A stretch of DNA of 64,000 bases from Neckera pumila (Eukaryota; Streptophyta; Bryopsida; Hypnales; Neckeraceae): NCBI GenBank assembly GCA_963969595.1, contig OZ018409.1, forward strand, positions 44,095,282 to 44,159,281. Direction: 5' to 3'. A model generated the notes under the pieces. It saw only the letters and a list, made by a program, of their open reading frames with translations, was not told where the DNA came from and did no database searches. Every line of letters begins with the position of its first letter. The first letter of the stretch is position 1. This document shows, one piece after another, positions 50,701 to 61,929 of this stretch. A program made the position numbers and the translations under genes.

Positions 50701-53700
50701 GGATTTGACCATTCACATGCAATACGATAATGGGAGCAGAGATATATCAGCAAGAGTCATTCACTTTTACGTTCCATGCTGGCTGGATAGTATAGGCTGC
50801 CTTGCTCTGAAATACAAGCTGATCGGGGCTGACCATCACGACCGAAAGAAGTATAAAAGCGACAAAAGCTGGCAAGGCAAGAAATCGTTGGAGGAGATTG
50901 ATGAAGAAGCCATGCACGATTATCCAACGATGCTGTCCAACTGTGACTGCAAGTCTATGGGACTTGCTGTGGCTTTGTCAGGATCTGAATGCACTCAATT
51001 CGGTCCTGTCGCATCCTTGGACGCTCTAGAGGATCCCGTAAATTTCCTTTCTGCACCTTGTGAAAGAGCAGATCAGAATGCTACTCTGAGAAATTGGGAA
51101 TTTCAAAATTGGAAATGCCTATTAGAAAACATTACTTGATAAACTCTTTTTCTTTCATCTCTGTGAGGATTTAAGGGTGAGAGAAAATTATTGTGATGTA
51201 TCCTATTCTTTCATTTTATGTGCAGAACGGATATGTGGATCTTCGACTGACTGACGACGAAAACTCACACTATAGATTTCTCGTTACAGCAACAGCACAT
51301 CCAAAGGGGTTTGCACAAACACAGGTACTGCCTGGTCTGTTTTGTATATAGATTTATTAGTCTAGGTAAGTAATCTGGGTAAGTAACAGATTTAACTATG
51401 TAGTCAAATTCTTAAGTTTTTTCGTTCTAAGTATTTTTTTTACTGTGCAAATGGCGGAACAGGTGGTCCGCTTGCGCCCGCACACACTATTCACAAATCG
51501 ACTTGGCCTACCCCTTGAAGTGAGGCAGGCGGGCGGGGACCAATCGAAGACTTTGAATCCTTGGGATTGGCGAATCACTTTGCCATTCCAATTGTTTCAG
51601 GATCCTCTACAATTGCAGGTGAATGGGAACAGAAACTCCGTGGTACAAAATATTATTTGAAATCTTTCTTCTCGCATTAGTACCTCGCATTTTAGCTACA
51701 AATGTGCCACCATGTTTTCTCATACATAAGATCCAGAATTCCAATTTGAAAATCGACATTTTGTCGGTCTACAATACATCGAGTTGAGAGAATCATCTGT
51801 TTATCGTTTGTCTTTTACGAACAAATTAATACGTTGCACCTTTCTTTATCTGCTAGGGATGGAACAGCTAAGTGTCCACTTATCAATATTTGAAGATTAG
51901 TACGATGGGCACTTTCCTCTGAAGTAGAGTCCGGTATGGTTTATTTTAATAAAATTAGGCACTCTCCAAGTAATAATAATCTTTCTAACGTTTGTATTCG
52001 CAGGTTCGACTGAAAGGATCGGAATGGTCGTTTCCATTTTATATCGATGAAGAAGAGATTATGAACATTGTTGTGCGTCGAAGTGATGGACGAAGGCAAT
52101 CCATCCGGCTTGATGTCCATGGGCATGAGGCTGGATCTCGATTTCTTGCCATTTTCCAGTTGGGCTCCTGTCGTGGCCCTTACAGGTATGTGCTGATTCA
52201 GCCTTTGAAAACATGCATCAGTGTCCTCCAGTCCTCGATTTATGAACATTTTTATAAATTGTGAAAGCTAAACATGTCACATTCTTAAGCTAGATGTATT
52301 TATCAGCCCATTTTGAGGAGTATGTATGTTTATGTGCCTGTGTCCCTGAGTGACGATGATGCGCCGGATCGAATTGGCTTGTAGGATTGAAAACAGGACG
52401 AGCTGGATAAAACTCAAATATCGTCAGGTAGGTCTAGATGCAGATGCTTGGAGAATTGTGAGGCCACATTCATCGGCCATCTTCGCGTGGGAGAACCTTC
52501 AAGGTGAAAAGCTCTTGGAAGTAATCCAAGAAGGAAGGGATGTCTCTCAAAGTGTTAAGATAGATCTTGACAAACTGGGTGATTGCCCTATGATTACCGG
52601 CGACAATTCTGGATTCTCTAATATTTGCATTCGGGTACGGATATCTTCACCTGTTTTTCATCTATTAAAGTCCACAGGTCAGTGCATGAACAGGTCCTTG
52701 ACTCTATTGTATCAGATTTTACTGATGTCTTCTAAATTTTTTGCTTGTGGTTGCTATGGTTTAGGACACTTGCATCGCTGGATACTGCTTTAAGTAATGT
52801 AAGATAGGAGAAACTAATTACAAGGGCTCCCTTTTGTCAGGTGCTGGATGCTCCAGAAGCCAAATTAGTCAGGTTCTTTGATCCAGAAATGGGGACCCAA
52901 GACAATGGAAATGTTGACGGTAACGAGATCGAACAATCTGTCGGAGTTCAAAGTGAAATGGAACCCATTCAAGATGACCAAGAGAGACGAGTTGAGGCTC
53001 CATCTCAAATGGAGATTGTTTTGGGTGTTGAAGTTTTTGGTCTCTCAGTTGTTGACCAGCGGCCTCGGGAGTTGATTTTCCTTAGTATGAAGAAGGTGGA
53101 CATTGTCTTTGCATCTGGGCTAGGTGATAATGTCAGTAGGTAAGTGCAAGATTTATAATCTTTAGTGCACTTGACACATGAATCATGTTTTTCTGATAAT
53201 CTCTTTCTTTCTGATTCCTTTTTAAATTTTATGTCGATTTTGGGGCATGTCTATGGAGATTCGTGTTCTAACTTCAGTTTTGATGAGATGGTCTAGGCTG
53301 AAGGTATTGGTCGGCTACATGCAAGTAGACAATCAACTTCCTCTTACACCCATGCCCGTACTACTTGCTCCTGAGCGTCACGAAGGTGACTTTGTTATCA
53401 AAGCCATTGCATCCATGAAGGGAGATACTAGTGAAGCAATTAAAGTTTATCCATACCTTGGTTTGAAGGTGCGTTTTTATTCAGACACTAGACTGTTGAT
53501 CATGCCCAACACTTGATGTTTGCTTTAGTCGTTTTCTATTTATTCATATACCATTATTCTCATGTATGTTACTGTGACTTTATATATGTGAAACTATGTC
53601 TCATGTTTATGAGAGATCTTTCAGGATGCTCCTACGCATAGTATTAACTACTGTAACGAAGCGAACTGGTTAATTGCAGTTAACTGGAAGTGCATGGCGT

Positions 53701-54120
53701 ATCAATGTACACGAAGCATTAATATGGGCTTTTTTGGAGATGTATAACAACTTACACCTTGATCGCCTCTCATCGGACTCACAAGTTGTCCAAGTGGACC
53801 CAGAAATCCGCATAGAGTATGACCACATTTCCTCTCTTTTGTTATGGGTTATAGACTGGATGCGTCAGATATTAAGAATTAAAATAGTACACTTAATTGA
53901 ATGCTTCCTTAATCGTTTGCTTCTATCAGGGTTCATTTGTTTTACCAGAATGTCTGCTTTGGTAAACTGTGGTTATTTCCAGGACGATGGACATATCTCA
54001 AGTGCATTTGAAGCTCTCAGTAGATGCAAGTCCAGATCAGCGACCACATGGAAAGCTTGGCATTTGGGGCCCTGCAGTTACCACGCTAGGCAACATCTCT
54101 AAGATGCCGGTTAGTCATAC

Positions 54121-54151
<31 letters not shown>

Positions 54152-57100
54152 AATACATGACTTTTATTCGTGTGGATATTAATGGATAGAGTTGTCGGAG
54201 GTGAAATGCTCTTTTCCATTGATCTTGATCTCCTAAGCCTTCAGTATCAGTCGGATTTCATCCTTAATTTCAATGTTAGGGACGTATATTGCGTTTACTG
54301 CCTGCCTGTTCTTGGTCTGAACTGATCGAATCCAATCATATTTTGATGACAGATTAATTTCCGGTCTGTATTTCGAGAAAATCGGCGTATGCGGAGCAGC
54401 CAGGTGCAAGCTCACATATTGAATCGAGTGAAAAGGGATCTTATTCACCAGCCTCTTCAGCTTCTAACAGGCTTGGACCTTCTTGGCATGACTAGTTCTA
54501 CCCTTGGGACAATGAGCCGAGGAGCCGCAAATTTGTCAAAAGATGACGACTTCCTGCGTGCCAGGACTAATCAGGTTAGGCCATAGATTCGTATCGACTT
54601 TCCCATACGAATTCAAGTTGTGCAACTCCATGGATTTCCATTATGGACAGAAAGTTGCTTGGCAATGCTTCAGAGCCTCAATTACTATCCTTTAAGTTTT
54701 ATCTAAACCCTTCTTGGTCTAAATGCATTTGGCTTGTCTGAATGATATCTTATGCCATTTGCAGGAGACCGGGAGACAAGTGAAAGGCGTGAGGGATGGC
54801 ATGCTCCAAGGAACAACATACTTAGCTCGAGGTGTGGGGTATGGTGTAAAAGGGATGGTGACAAAGCCCATCGATGGTGCTGATGAAAGGGGGTTTGTTG
54901 GATGCGTCCAAGGTGTCTTCAAGGCCTTGGTTGGAGTGGTTGTAGAACCCTTGAGTGGGTGTCTGGACTTCATGGCTATATGTGTTAGTGGCCTAGGTAC
55001 AAGCTGCACAAATTGCTTTGAAATTTTTGATAGCGACCAGAAGTTTGAACGCTGTCGACTTCCTCGTGCTATCAAAGGAGATGGGGTTCTTACTCCTTAT
55101 GATCCTGATGCAGCCCGAGGCCAGGTATGTTTACCTTGCCTTTAAACAATGAGATGAGTGTTTCTCCGTACATCAAGATTATATATATATATATGTTATT
55201 TTATTTATTTATTTAACCGTCCTGACTGACAATGGAACGAGAACAAATTTTCTTGCAACTTCAGTGCTAGAAAAAATGTGTTTTGAATTAATAGTACATG
55301 GGGTGTCACTGACGCTTCTTACTACCAATGGTTCACACCAATTTGGTAAACAGTACATATATTGCCTCTGGAAAATGAATGATCAACAGTAGCAAGGGAT
55401 TCATTGAAATGAGCCACCCGTTTGATCTTAATATCTCGTACATTGATCAGATCCAAAACGCTCCTGATGTATTTTTTTATCTGATAAGCAAAGTCGGCTA
55501 AAATGCCTATGTTTGTGATTGCAGACCATTTTACATCTTTCACAAAGTGGCGGCATAATAGCAAGCAAGGATGTGTTTAGAACTACAGGAATTTTTGCTT
55601 TCACAGACTACTATCAAGATCATTTTCGTTTACGGAACAACTGCATCCTCATGCTGACAAATCGAAGAGTTTTGATGCTACTGGTAAGCTACGATGATCT
55701 GAACGGTATAGGTTGAGATGTCATATGAAAGCTGATATTCTATTTGGTGTTTTTGATGTATCGTGAACAGGAAACTTAGCCTGATTATGTTGGTTAGAAA
55801 GAGGTCCAGATTCGCAAAATCTCACCATCCACAATCGTAGTTGCGTGCACAAAATTCAATAATACCTCAATTATTTTGGACTTATCAACCTACTCTTCTA
55901 CGCAAATTTATGTGGTTATCGACCCGATTATGCAAATCTCAGACGTAGTTTCAATATCTGATGGCAGAGCCCGGCATCACATACTCGAGAGCAGAAGGAG
56001 TTGACAGACCATTGTACTATACAATGGGAAATACAATGGAACAACTTGCTGGCTATTGAGTCGAACGAGCAGAATGCTGTTCTCCTTCACCTCAGAGACT
56101 CCACGAAGGAGTTCACTCATATCATATCGTGCGACCATTCAAATGATCCAGAGACCAGTCAAGCCACTAAAATCTACAGTGCAATTCACCAGCAATGGCG
56201 AGCATACTGTCCAACTCCGATAGATCCGTCGAAGGCCATGGTAAGAAATGGATATATTCGCATTACCGATTTTCTTGTACTTATTTAGATAAGCGCATAC
56301 ATTGTCATCGTTCTTGCGCCGTATGCGTTTCTCTATTTTAAGCCGCATAGCAGTCACTGCTCTTATCTATCAACATTTACTAATTATGTTGAACGTACGA
56401 TATAAAATTATCACTCACATGGACTTCTTTCCTCGCTAATCTCAGCTTGGACACTTAACGGGACACGATAAATGTTTACTCAACTAATAAGAAATGTCTG
56501 CAGGTCATCGTTCGTCATGTTTTCAGTGGATCCTTGTAGTGTAAGGCGAATTCCTCCCAACTGTAAGCTACAGTATTACAAAACGAGAACAAGTCCTAAT
56601 TTTAAGCTCGCTGATTTCCCTAGGCATGTTCTTTATATAACCAATAGCATAAGAACAAAAAAATGTGAATAGGACACCGGTGTACTTATAAGTTCTATGG
56701 TGTTGTGAATGACAGAAATCCAGGAGGCGAAGAAGACGATTGAGGCGAAGACCAGTCTGGGAGATTGGAAAGAGTGGTAGGAACAGCCAGGCAAGCTCCA
56801 GTCGATCGTACACTGAGGAGTCCGGTGCTTCAGGATCCTCTAGACAGAGATGGGAAGTTCAGGAGGCTCCAACAACATCAGGAGATGACGAGTTTCGACA
56901 CGAAACGTCTTTAGGGAACCTAATCTGGAGTTACCACTACAAGGACGGTTCTTGTCTGGTATGAATTATGGCACCCAGTTCTCATTTCCCATGGTATTGA
57001 GAACATGAAATGTCACTTTGTGATAAGCAGGTTTTTTAGAAGACTCTTTCTAATCTTTATTGAAAATGACCCCATACGCTCTATGCACTGTGAGATCGAA

Positions 57101-58212
57101 GTTCAAACCGTGTTATTTTGCCTCCCTGGGTCGCAGGGGTACACAGCCGGTGATAGCATCTCATTTTGGCGACCTGATCCACCACCTGGGTAAGTAGTTT
57201 GGACTGCTTCACTGTGGACCTGGTAAAAGAATAAACGCCAGAGGTATTCGTTGGAAAGATTTTCAAAGTCATGGTATCTTGAGTGCCGATCTATGTTCAG
57301 ATTCCCCAAATGGTCACTGGAGGACTTTTAAAATCAATTTTCTCACATTCTAGACAGTAAGCACTATCGTACATTCGAGAAACCATTAGTAGGTCGATCT
57401 TTGAAGTGTCTGAGTCGAGTGGGTTGTTCGTGGATGCTGACCGCTTTCATCTCTTTGCAGGTATGTATCCGTTGGAGACGTAGCCTACACTGGAGACTTC
57501 CCGGAAAGTCAAACTGTAATAGTTTACAGAAACGATGAGGGCAGGTTTGAGAAGCCTTTAGGTTTCGATTTGGTACGAATTTCTTTCACTTGATGATTCT
57601 CATATTTGCAAGATCTCCTTGTCTGTACTTTGCTAGTGAACTCCGTGTTTGATTCAAAGTACCCCACCTCATTCTTGAGAGGTTGTAGTTTCTCTTCTTT
57701 CGTATCACCAAGTGAAGATTATACAGCTGTGGGTGGGGAGTATCAAATCTTGAATACTAATGTTCAGGATACTATTTGCGCCTCGAGGCATTGTACCATA
57801 TGTATAAAGTGAGTTTGGGAGTAGAATAGTTGCTGTTGGTAAAAAGGGTCAGTGTAGGAGACATGATCAGTTCCCTAACGTTTCAGTATCATCTTTCTTA
57901 CAGATATGGAGAAACTGGAAAGACGGGATCGGAAGTCCAATCTGCATGTGGATGCCGAGGGCCCCAGAGGGTTTTGTGGCACTAGGATGCGTGGTGTGTG
58001 CCGATTACGAAGAACCCCAATTGGACAACGTATGGTGCGTTGACAGCGATTGGACTGAAGATACTCACTTGGAGGACTCGACCATTTGGCAGGCCCCAAG
58101 TGAAGCTCCTTGGCGGTGTTACATCTACCCTGTGGCGAGTGAGGTCAAAACCTTTATTGCGCTACGAGAGGAGAAGGATGAGAACACGCCCAATCCTTCT
58201 AAAATGAGGTAG
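24394..58212 (+). CDS. VPS13: VPS13-family bridge-like lipid transfer protein, 69 exons
   Basis: This is a giant lipid-transfer protein predicted to form a hydrophobic groove that moves phospholipids between membranes at contact sites. I joined 69 exons with unbroken phase into 13,875 coding bases, 4,624 residues. The order is: chorein N-terminus (residues 1-110), long RBG-repeat groove, two Vps62-like modules (about 2189-2654), a C2-like region (about 2869-2989), a VAB/SHR-BD region (about 3000-3900), the VPS13 C-terminal region (about 3960-4242), a PH-like domain (4243-4386), and a final Vps62-like module (4468-4624). This layout matches the plant VPS13M type rather than the fungal protein. 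All introns are GT-AG except intron 6, which starts GC. The start is fixed by the chorein motif right at the ATG, and the stop by the family's usual end soon after WRCYIYPVASE. Exon coordinates are given in the segment entries. The boundary at exon 32/33 is uncertain by two codons. Confidence 0.96.
30060..34894 (+). CDS. VPS13: VPS13 exons 13-23: RBG groove
   Basis: Exons: 30060-30164, 30379-30474, 30668-30735, 31039-31162, 31459-31800, 32104-32313, 33547-33656, 33842-33938, 34056-34154, 34374-34544 and 34820-34894 (residues 554-1052). Family landmarks are FFLDLDIAAPKLTIPTDF, LGFQFSPARYHRIMQV, WEDLYGALAGPFLYLLES and ETIFLTGVLDELKI. The alternating pattern fits beta-strands of the groove. The intron before exon 19 is the largest in this part, 1,233 bp, and holds no recognisable insertion. 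Exon 18 was started at 32104 because only that acceptor preserves frame into the conserved SPARYH motif. Confidence 0.9.
35095..41996 (+). CDS. VPS13: VPS13 exons 24-36: middle groove with acidic linkers
   Basis: Exons: 35095-35667, 36063-36581, 36815-36958, 37440-37553, 37713-37897, 38047-38155, 38322-38465, 38615-38968, 39124-39374, 39975-40398, 40549-40743, 41159-41262 and 41704-41996 (residues 1053-2188). Landmarks are VVKGLLGKGKGRVMF, GIKATLGNLRISDD, RLVFLNRFIQEV, KPIIIMPRGTYST and RIQRPRVVVAFDFLLAVGEF. Serine- and acid-rich linkers interrupt in exons 24, 25 and 31. Exon 32 could end at 39368 or 39374; both keep phase, and the second has the better donor (GTATGG). Confidence 0.9.
42190..44710 (+). 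CDS. VPS13: VPS13 exons 37-42: two tandem Vps62-like modules
   Basis: Exons: 42190-42283, 42405-42797, 43073-43290, 43705-43903, 44014-44344 and 44549-44710 (residues 2189-2654). Each module has two halves. The first carries FWRPRPPPGFAVLGD or IWRPIVPPGRSMLGD. The second carries WLPIPPEGYVALGCVV or WIPIPPPGYSAMGCIAG. Each is followed by a W-x-V-[DE]-N strand such as FWRVDNSIGTF. This insertion of Vps62/DUF946-type modules into VPS13 is known in plants; its function is not settled. Confidence 0.9.
45061..47495 (+). CDS. VPS13: VPS13 exons 43-48: post-Vps62 groove and C2-like region
   Basis: Exons: 45061-45224, 45483-45666, 46301-46597, 46764-46961, 47188-47230 and 47377-47495 (residues 2655-2989). 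GFHGRMEAFSTVVNFSL, VWEPLIETCDAVVRYEY and NMSVANANMLLEAYSSW are standard VPS13 motifs. YMAAIRIVPIN, ARTRCVNRVKD and HVIWDEVFVFEV form a C2-like sandwich that is plant-specific in this position. The intron before exon 45 carries an 83-bp Stowaway-like MITE. Confidence 0.88.
45934..46016. mobile_element. Stowaway-like MITE in a VPS13 intron
   Basis: An 83-bp element lies between TA dinucleotides (45932-45933 and 46017-46018). Its inverted ends begin CTCCCTCTGTCTCAAAATAA, the classic Stowaway terminus of the Tc1/mariner superfamily. The right arm has a 4-bp insertion. It sits in the intron between exons 44 and 45 and carries no coding sequence. Confidence 0.88.
47793..53816 (+). CDS. VPS13: VPS13 exons 49-60: VAB/SHR-BD adaptor-binding region
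   Basis: Exons: 47793-48344, 48690-49010, 49350-49826, 50112-50179, 50701-51037, 51226-51324, 51463-51618, 52004-52185, 52385-52634, 52841-53139, 53297-53468 and 53680-53816 (residues 2990-4006). Repeats built around an Asn before hydrophobic strands are visible: VMNETKYHLEARL, NFLPVACKYTV, FTNRLGLPLEVRQ and RIENRTSWIKLKYRQ. They match the VPS13 adaptor-binding (VAB) repeats, called SHR-BD in plants. VRRRRWIRSRQ in exon 50 resembles a dysferlin-type peptide. The next exons return to groove sequence (VDNQLPLTPMPVLLAPE, SAWRINVHEALIWAF). Confidence 0.9.
53983..55124 (+). CDS. VPS13: VPS13 exons 61-63: conserved C-terminal region
   Basis: Exons: 53983-54109, 54353-54574 and 54765-55124 (residues 4006-4242). 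This is one of the most conserved parts of the family. It contains RVKRDLIHQPLQLLTGLDLL, GMTSSTLGTMSRGAANLS and an ATG2_C-like amphipathic segment with GVGYGVKGMVTKPIDGA and GVVVEPLSGCLDF. In VPS13 proteins this part binds the acceptor membrane. A (TG)13 tract lies in the intron right after exon 61. Confidence 0.93.
54126..54151. repeat. TG dinucleotide tract
   Basis: About 13 TG units in the VPS13 intron, 16 bp after the donor of exon 61. Confidence 0.9.
55525..58212 (+). CDS. VPS13: VPS13 exons 64-69: PH-like domain and terminal Vps62 module
   Basis: Exons: 55525-55683, 55968-56240, 56716-56958, 57137-57189, 57461-57572 and 57904-58212 (residues 4243-4624). The PH-like domain spans exons 64-65 (HFRLRNNCILMLTNRRVLML ... 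IQWNNLLAIE). Exon 66 is a basic then Ser-rich linker. Exons 67-69 hold a third two-part Vps62 module: ISFWRPDPPPG split by an intron, YVSVGDVAYTG, then MWMPRAPEGFVALGCVV. The TAG at 58210 closes the frame where the plant family normally ends. Confidence 0.9.
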
Positions 58213-59716
58213 TCCACCATCACGGGTGGCAATTAATACTGCATTCTCTACACCTTGGAAAAGTCATCCAAATTCTTTGTGCGCACAATGTTGAGCTTAC
58301 CTCAAGTGGGAGATGCTAAAGTAGACACTCTTTGGCCACTCACTGTGCCGTGCACATTCTCTATAGTAAATGTCCTTTGCTTGCCATCTGAGTGATGGCA
58401 CAACTGCTAAAGAATGTTCTTTTTTCAATACGTGCTCTAAACTGTGGCATCCTCGATGCATTATCATTGTAAGCAAATTTCTGTTCTGGCGTAGGGACGA
58501 TGAGGGTGTGTAGAAAGGTATTGAACTGTACTGTACATATGTGAACTGACTAGGTAAGGCATTCAACAAAAAAATTCTGAGATAAATCGCATGTAGATTT
58601 CAGAGGCTTGGCACATGTTGTGTTCGATCCATTAAGCCTGAAATAACATCTCAATTTAGATCAAATGTAACCATTGGTCATCGGAATGTCATCTCTACTA
58701 CAATACTGTCGAATTTTGCATTTTGCCAGGTCCAGAAAAGTCCAGAACTGGTCCAAAATCGGCTTCGACAGCAACATAACAGTCATTGGCATCCACTGAA
58801 TAGTAAGTCCCATTCTCATCTATACAGTACCCTCTTTATCACGAATGTATAACCTCGGCAATCCAACGTTACTTCAAGAATATTACATAGAAATCAACAA
58901 GACATGTTCAAGGCATAGTTATATTTCCTAGAATAGGGAACCTGCAGGTTGAGAAGTCACTCTGAGAAGTCACTCATTTTCAATGCAAGTGTCATCAAAA
59001 CATGCCATTCTTGTAAAGACAGATATTTCTAGGTTCTATCAGACAGATTCTTCCATGAAATAAATTGTAGAGGTAAAGTTTTTTCCGTGAGATAAATCAA
59101 AAATGTAAAATTCATGATTGACGAGCAATCTACGCTCATGCTTACAGGTCGGTAATTACTACTGCAATCTTCAAACATTTCACAAGTTATTCCCATGGTA
59201 TTAAAACAGTTCTTACTCTGCAATCCTCTCAAAATGGGAACTGATGATCCACCAAAAAAAGGCATTTCCAAGAACAAAAAACACTCAAAACAGCCGAATG
59301 GGTTCCCTAGGTCATAAGCCAATTCCAAAAATCCCACACAGAAAGGGATTTCTATGACGCTCGCACAGGAGCTGAAGACAAAGCGAACCTTCAAGGGCAG
59401 CAAGAAGAGAGCTCTTCACCAGCTCCAGAAACTCTTCAGAAGTTGCAACCCACAGAAAGTGGAGCCTGTCAGAGGTGCAGCACCAGTCGCAGTATAAACG
59501 ATAGGACCGAATCCCAATACCACAGTACGCAAATGCACATTTGCAGTACAAACCTAGGAGATTAATAGCAGAGTTCTGTCAAAGACATTGACTAACTGCA
59601 TTCCATGCGAAACTAAAACTTCGTCCACCAAAAAAAGAAGTAGCCCTGCCAGATGAACCAATCTTCAGTCCACCCAACCTTTGGCAACTCCAAATCATAA
59701 GCAGTCTTGATGAACA
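58213..59716. other. Convergent 3' flanks of VPS13 and the F-box gene
   Basis: This contains the 3' UTR of VPS13 and, on the other strand, that of the F-box gene. The minus-strand frames at 58297-58569, 59029-59403 and 59312-59551 have no recognisable motifs. No repeat family or RNA gene is evident. Confidence 0.55.
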
Positions 59717-60997
59717 CTAGTCTTCATCATCTTCAGAATCTTCAGAATCATCAGCATCGTCGTTGTCGACTTCATCTTGAACAACTTCTCCACTATCATC
59801 GTCGCTGTCACTTAAAACGTCGTTTCTCACAGGTTCTTGCACTTCAATTGCCACTGTTCCCATTGGCAAGCGCACCTTCTGCCACTTTTTTGTTGCCATG
59901 TTCAACATTACAAGGGCATCCGCACGGCCAGAGTTCCACCGCCACATAGCAACCAACAAGTAGCCATCGCGGAAGAACGACCTCAGACTCATTTCCTCGT
60001 AAATAAATGGACCATTATGGGCAAAATCACAATTCCAGAGCCAACCATACTGCTTCTTTGTGGTGTGAGCGTACTCCTCCCATAATTGCCTTTCTGAATC
60101 AACGAGCTCCCACACAGTAACTCTCTGCTTCTTCGAGTTCTCCCGGGTGGTGAAAATCCGACCTTCCCAAACCCCCAAGGAGTTGTCCGGTTGTGGAGTG
60201 TTCTCGTTATCCCATTTCACCTTTGGAAATTTCAATGTTGTCCACAAGTCGTCTTCCATAGAGTATTTCAAGATCATGAACCTGTCTTGAGATAGGCTGC
60301 CTAGAGATATGTATACATGTCCATTGTTGCATATACAAGTGTACTGGAAAGACGAAAAATCGGTCCCTTTAGCTGTTTGCAACAACCGAGAAGATGTTGT
60401 GCTCCATGACCGGGTCTTGGAATCATAAATTCGAGTGTTCATGTCAAGGTTGCCTTCAATCAGTTTGAAGGTATAGGGTTTTAGAGATGTGTCAACCATC
60501 AAACCACAAGCCGAAAGGGACTTACATTGTGTTGGAGGTGGAGGGGGGATTACATGCCACGTTTGGGTATGGACGTTGAAAACACCCCGCTGCGTCAAAT
60601 CTTCCGGGTTGTGGCAGAGAACAAGACCTTCGGTTTCAAATGGTGGAACATGAAGTTCCACACCAAAGAGAGGGAAGCGGTGGCGTTTGAAACCAAATCG
60701 GCGAGAGACTACGTCATAAGTGACAATCCCGTTCAGGTAACGGGACTCACAAGTATCATCCTCCCCCGGAGTGATGGGCAAAAAGGAGGGCTTCGGTAAC
60801 AATCTTTGCAAGGCACCGTGGTTCCAAGCTTTGCAGACAAGGCGCAGTCGGAAAAGATCATCCGGGGAAAGCTTTTCATATACAGTTTGGAGAGGGATAT
60901 GCTCTTGTAATTTGCCCCATAACTCTGCATCCAATGCAATATCGCCCTTCTTCTCCTGCTTGTTTGACACTCTTGGAGCTTTCCTTGGGGCCTCCAT
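59717..60997 (-). CDS. F-box protein with kelch-like C-terminal region and acidic tail
   Basis: This is probably a substrate adaptor of an SCF ubiquitin ligase; the target is unknown. The single exon encodes 426 residues. An F-box at residues 28-68 shows GKLQEHIPLQTVYEKLSPDD then LFRLRLVCKAWN, the Skp1-binding signature. The following 300 residues contain repeated aromatic strands typical of plant F-box-associated/kelch domains, for example FNVHTQTWHVIPPPP, RIYDSKTRSWSTT and ILKYSMEDDLWTT. The last 35 residues are almost purely acidic (DSDDDSGEVV ... DSEDSEDDED). I chose the ATG at 60997; the frame is open slightly further upstream but without another ATG. The gene is tail-to-tail with VPS13. 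Confidence 0.9.
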   Translation of the reverse strand: MEAPRKAPRVSNKQEKKGDIALDAELWGKLQEHIPLQTVYEKLSPDDLFRLRLVCKAWNHGALQRLLPKPSFLPITPGEDDTCESRYLNGIVTYDVVSRRFGFKRHRFPLFGVELHVPPFETEGLVLCHNPEDLTQRGVFNVHTQTWHVIPPPPPTQCKSLSACGLMVDTSLKPYTFKLIEGNLDMNTRIYDSKTRSWSTTSSRLLQTAKGTDFSSFQYTCICNNGHVYISLGSLSQDRFMILKYSMEDDLWTTLKFPKVKWDNENTPQPDNSLGVWEGRIFTTRENSKKQRVTVWELVDSERQLWEEYAHTTKKQYGWLWNCDFAHNGPFIYEEMSLRSFFRDGYLLVAMWRWNSGRADALVMLNMATKKWQKVRLPMGTVAIEVQEPVRNDVLSDSDDDSGEVVQDEVDNDDADDSEDSEDDED

Positions 60998-61900
60998 GTC
61001 TGTAACAATAACAAGCACCAGCTCTACTCCAATTGAAGCAGGTCCCAATGTCAGCTAATCTACTCTTGCCCTGAACAGTTCAGTCTTACAAATTCAACCC
61101 TTATCAAACATAGCGTCAAGTAAGCACCTCCATCGCTCAACTCACAGTAATATTAGAACTGCGCATGAGAGCATTATTTAAAATTCAAACTTCTACGTCA
61201 TTGCCAATTTTGTAACGAGAGCTACCTTAGATTACGTCTGCAATTCTAAATGAGATAAACACACACTCAAGGAGAAATCCAACTTTCCTTCCAGTAAAGG
61301 AGGGGACTCCAGAACTAATATCGTGTACTATAGAATTGACTATCCACACAAGTCGTACCCACCTCCCTTTCGCAAATACTCTCATTGAAACAAACACATT
61401 TCCATGAATTCGAAACTAAACCACTAATTTCCAACAACAGAAAGAAAATCATTTCATCGAAAGCTCACCTAAAATTCTCACGAAGCCTGAAGGCACAACT
61501 AATCAGCAGTCTTTGGAACATTCACATGCTTACGGAAGGATGGCTCGCTCACTCTGTCACAAACAAACATCGAGAGATGTTAGACCCAGTGATAACCAGA
61601 GCGCATTCCCACATTTGGTCATATTAGAATCTACAGAAGCGGAATTCAGAATTCAACAGAGAATTCCACGGAGAAGAACAATTAGTAAATGCAACGCGGC
61701 GATCAAAGAAACATGTAGTTACGGACGAGATTTCGGAGCAACGGAAGAAGCGATGCAAACATGCACCGAGGGGCCTTATGAATCCGCAATGGCATTAAAC
61801 GCGCCGCCAACAGCAAACCTAAAGGGTATCAATTGACGTTTCGGTAACCCTGGTATCAATCGACTGGTACCGATAATTTGAATTTAGAAGATGCCCTGTG
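60998..61900. other. Upstream region of the F-box gene
   Basis: No gene is recognised. Plus-strand open frames at 61385-61627 and 61513-61836 lack motifs. The region likely contains the F-box promoter and possibly a 5' UTR. Confidence 0.5.
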
Positions 61901-61929
61901 CCTGTGCCACAGTATAATTATCAAATTAA

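Noticed and set aside
59029..59551. Minus-strand frames of 124 and 79 codons downstream of the F-box gene
   Set aside because: No motif, and the position fits F-box 3' UTR or spacer. I could not link them to the F-box frame by splicing.
60527..61058. Plus-strand frames overlapping the F-box gene
   Set aside because: They lie antisense to a well-supported F-box coding sequence and have no recognisable motif.
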